64,000 nt of DNA from positions 124,001 through 188,000 of the forward strand of contig NZ_DJKE01000012.1 in the NCBI RefSeq assembly GCF_002434505.1. Reading direction: 5' to 3'. Origin of the DNA: Brevundimonas sp. UBA6550. Lineage in GTDB: Bacteria; Pseudomonadota; Alphaproteobacteria; Caulobacterales; Caulobacteraceae. The translations under genes and the position numbers were made by a program. Under the pieces are notes generated by a model. That model was given only the letters and a program-made list of their open reading frames with translations. It was not told where the DNA came from and ran no database searches. Positions within the stretch are counted from its first letter, which is position 1, and every line of letters begins with the position of its first letter. Below, one piece after another: positions 62,141 through 64,000 of the stretch.

Positions 62141-62286
62141 TCTCCCTCCCCGTTCGGGGAGGGTGGTCGAGCCGCAGGCGAGACCGGGTGGGGAGGGCAA
62201 GGCGAAACGCCACAGGTCCGTCGCGGGGTCGCGCGCCGCCCCCACCCGGCCGCTTCGCGTCCACCCTCCCCGAACGGGGAGGGAGA
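62141..62286. repeat. Palindromic intergenic element, family D
   Basis: tctccctccccgttcgggg with agggtgg on the left and ccaccct with ccccgaacggggaggga on the right form a long stem; an inner pair gaccgggtgggg and ccccacccggc adds a second. It ends on the base before the glycosyltransferase stop codon (62287). It is a single copy in this window, unrelated to A-C. Confidence 0.8.
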
Positions 62287-63258
62287 TCAGCTTACATCCC
62301 GCGTCGCCAGCATCCGCATCGCGGTCTTCAGCACCCGCTCCCACGGCAGGTCCATCATATGCTGAATGGCCTGGTTCAGGCGGGGGTCCAGGGTCTTGAA
62401 CTCCTGATAGCTGCGCGGCCCCCGCACGGCCTGGCCCTTCCACGGCCCGCGCGTTGTCTCGTCCGACGGGCCGAAGACGGCGATGGTCGGCGCGCCCGCC
62501 GCCACGGCCAGATGCGTCCAGATCGAATCCGCGCCGATATAGAGCGCCGCCTGAGAGATCGCCGCCGCCGTCTGCAGCCGCGTCAGTTTCCCCTGCAGTT
62601 CGATCACCCGCGCGCGCGGCACGGCGTAGCGGATGGTGTGGGCCGCCTCGCGGTCCACCTCCTCGCCCACGATCATCAGCCGCCCGCCGGCCAGCGGCCC
62701 GTCGTCGGCCAGCAGTTTGGTCGCCACCTTGGCGTAGCGTTCGGCCGGCCAGCGCTTGCCCATCCACTCCACGCCCGGCCCGACCGCCAAGATCGGCCCG
62801 TCTCCGCCAGTCGCCGGGAACAGCGCCCTGGCCTCGGCCAGCGTCTTGTCGGAGAAGAACAGGCGCGGCCCCGGCGTCTCCTCCGGCCCCAGCTTCAGCA
62901 CCGCCGCCGCCGCCTCGACCGCGTGCAGGCCGGCCGGCGTCTTGCCGCGCACCGCCCGCCGCTCGCGCCGCAGCTTGCCCGACAGGTCCGAGCCGCGCAT
63001 GTCCACGACCAGGCCCCATTTGGTCCCGCGCACCTGGTTCCACAGGGCGATCCATTCGAAATGGCCCTCGCGCTCCAGCACGATGGTCCTGGCCAGGCGC
63101 GGCGTGTCGGCGAACAGGGGCGCGCTGGCGGCCGATCCGACGAGGGTGAAGCTCGCCTGCGGCAAGCTGTCGACCAGATGCGCCAGGACGCCGGACGACA
63201 GAATGGCGTCCTCAGCGTCGGCCTCGGCGATATACAGGATTGGGAACCGCCCGATCAT
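62287..63258 (-). CDS. glycosyltransferase family 9 protein (heptosyltransferase-like)
   Basis: A 323-residue protein of the ADP-heptose:LPS heptosyltransferase family. ILYIAEADAEDAILSSGVLAHLVD, VGPGVEWMGKRWPAERYAKVA and IGADSIWTHLAVAAGAPTIAVFGPSDETTRGP (donor-binding C-domain) are typical. It probably adds a sugar to LPS core or another glycan. Divergent from the 63345 gene, 86 nt apart. Confidence 0.9.
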   Translation of the reverse strand: MIGRFPILYIAEADAEDAILSSGVLAHLVDSLPQASFTLVGSAASAPLFADTPRLARTIVLEREGHFEWIALWNQVRGTKWGLVVDMRGSDLSGKLRRERRAVRGKTPAGLHAVEAAAAVLKLGPEETPGPRLFFSDKTLAEARALFPATGGDGPILAVGPGVEWMGKRWPAERYAKVATKLLADDGPLAGGRLMIVGEEVDREAAHTIRYAVPRARVIELQGKLTRLQTAAAISQAALYIGADSIWTHLAVAAGAPTIAVFGPSDETTRGPWKGQAVRGPRSYQEFKTLDPRLNQAIQHMMDLPWERVLKTAMRMLATRDVS

Positions 63259-63344
63259 GAGATCAGGACTACAGGGATTCTATCTCAGGTTCAGCGCCAA
63301 ACGACTGTTTCCACAGGCGGACGTCCTGCGTTACAGCGACGCGC

Positions 63345-63575
63345 ATGAGCCAGACGCCCCCTTCCGCCGCCGACCCCGCCGCGACCGCCGCCCTGGACCG
63401 CTTCAAGGCCCAGCGCGTCACGGCCATCTATCGGCTGGACCTGATCGCCAAGGGCGCCACCCTGTCCTACGAGGACGGCGCCCCCATCGACATGGCGTCG
63501 GAAAAGGCCCGCCTGGAGCAGGTCGTCGCCGACATGGACCGCCGCATCGCCCAGCTTGAGCGCGCGCTGGGGTAG
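63345..63575 (+). CDS. small coiled-coil-type protein of unknown function
   Basis: A 76-residue hydrophilic protein: TAALDRFKAQRVTAIYRLDLIAKGATLSYEDGAPIDMASEKARLEQVVADMDRRIAQLERAL. The last third has heptad-like leucine/valine spacing. No family is recognised; the codon bias matches true genes and the next gene follows on the same strand. Confidence 0.6.
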   Translation: MSQTPPSAADPAATAALDRFKAQRVTAIYRLDLIAKGATLSYEDGAPIDMASEKARLEQVVADMDRRIAQLERALG

Positions 63576-63658
63576 GGGTCGCCGCGCGCCCGGATATGAC
63601 CAAGGCTTAACTTGCCGTCGGCGCCGCATCGTGGCCCTGCTGATTGCGGAGGACGCCC

Positions 63659-64000
63659 ATGATCGCACTCGCCACAGCCCTGATGCTCGTCGCCTCGGAC
63701 ACGTCCTGCCTGATGCTGGAGCGCGGCGACGGAGACAGCCCCGTCATCCAGGCGCGGGTCAACGGCCAGGGGCCATTCGCCTTCGTGCTGGACACGGCCT
63801 CCAGCGGCACGACGCTGGACGCGCCGCGCGTCGCCCTGCTCCATCCGCCGCGCGAGCCGGCGCCGGACCAGGCCCAGGGCATGGGCGGCGCCGTCCAGGT
63901 CGATCTCTACCGCATCGCCGCCTTCGACGCCGGGCCGGTGCGGATGCGCGACTTCGTTTCGCCCGAGATTACGCCTCCCGCCTTCGACAGCCACGACATA
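63659..64000 (+). CDS. retropepsin-like aspartyl protease family protein, 3' end missing
   Basis: The frame starts at ATG 63659 (SD ggagga about 6 nt upstream) and is open through the right edge. A hydrophobic start (MIALATALMLVASD) precedes ARVNGQGPFAFVLDTASSGTTLD, the active-site DTxxSG-type motif of a clan AA/retropepsin-like protease. The C-terminal half is beyond the window, so the family is inferred from the first 114 residues. Confidence 0.75.
   Translation, partial: MIALATALMLVASDTSCLMLERGDGDSPVIQARVNGQGPFAFVLDTASSGTTLDAPRVALLHPPREPAPDQAQGMGGAVQVDLYRIAAFDAGPVRMRDFVSPEITPPAFDSHDI

Noticed and set aside
1-64000. tRNA or rRNA genes
   Set aside because: No cloverleaf with a T-arm and CCA-type end or rRNA segment was noticed by eye; a tRNA scan could still find one.

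Overview
The window is high-GC chromosomal DNA from an alphaproteobacterium, most likely Caulobacterales and probably Brevundimonas or a close relative. The reasons are the F0 ATP synthase order atpI-atpB-atpE-b'-atpF, a DUF3035/BamF-type lipoprotein, an ExbD with the long C-terminal form common in Caulobacter relatives, an FMN-riboswitch-controlled RibN-type transporter, and frequent ATGA/GTGA start-stop overlaps. The genus call is inference; no rRNA or tRNA gene was seen. Almost every base is accounted for by about 68 genes, and there is no prophage, integrated plasmid, intact IS element or CRISPR array.

Layout. 1-7.7 kb: 3' end of exbD with a clear terminator, a Tat-type gamma-glutamyltransferase, a structured leader followed by an SPFH/slipin plus YjbR pair, an alpha/beta hydrolase, an aldo/keto reductase, a Pr6Pr-like membrane protein and a UbiD-family decarboxylase. 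7.8-14.2 kb: DUF3829 lipoprotein, M14 peptidase, MAPEG protein, pmbA-cysQ-like pair, DUF4170. 14.3-16.3 kb (minus): FMN riboswitch, ribN and a tyrosine-phosphatase-like gene. 16.3-21.9 kb: envelope operon with an MsbA-like ABC exporter, DUF374 acyltransferase, waaA and lpxK. 21.9-27.9 kb: amidohydrolase, L,D-transpeptidase-like lipoprotein, a base-composition-atypical orphan, a broken TSUP transporter gene, purD and two small envelope genes. 28-35.9 kb: xseA, lspA, BamF-like lipoprotein, thioesterase, secreted unknown-argS, a FitA/VapC-type toxin-antitoxin pair and an adenine-deaminase-type gene. 36-38.7 kb (minus): fbp-pncA and an HSL-type esterase. 38.8-43.8 kb: tandem glycine riboswitch and gcvT-gcvH-gcvPA-gcvPB. 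44-46.2 kb: SDR and two small membrane proteins. 46.2-48.8 kb (minus): F0 operon. 49.1-57 kb: ispH, DUF333 lipoprotein, a CHASE4-type histidine kinase, scpB, scpA, nagZ, SPOR protein, dgt, then divergent erpA. 57.4-59.8 kb: ArsR-SdpI pair with a palindromic operator, a hydrolase, a small orphan. 59.9-64 kb: prephenate dehydrogenase, dihydroorotase, family-9 glycosyltransferase, and the start of an aspartyl-protease-like gene.

The most unusual structure is a set of four unrelated families (A-D below) of 30-150 bp palindromic intergenic elements. All thirteen copies seen, including two partial B copies, lie within about 36 nt downstream of a stop codon, some inside operons (gcvT/gcvH, gcvH/gcvPA, scpA/scpB). 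Other points worth checking are the multi-hairpin leader ahead of the slipin gene, the FMN-riboswitch ribN unit with a TTG start, the multiply damaged TSUP pseudogene, the toxin-antitoxin cassette overlapping the adenine deaminase, and two orphan genes with atypical codon use. Most of the window is ordinary core chromosome; no large undescribed multi-gene system is visible.
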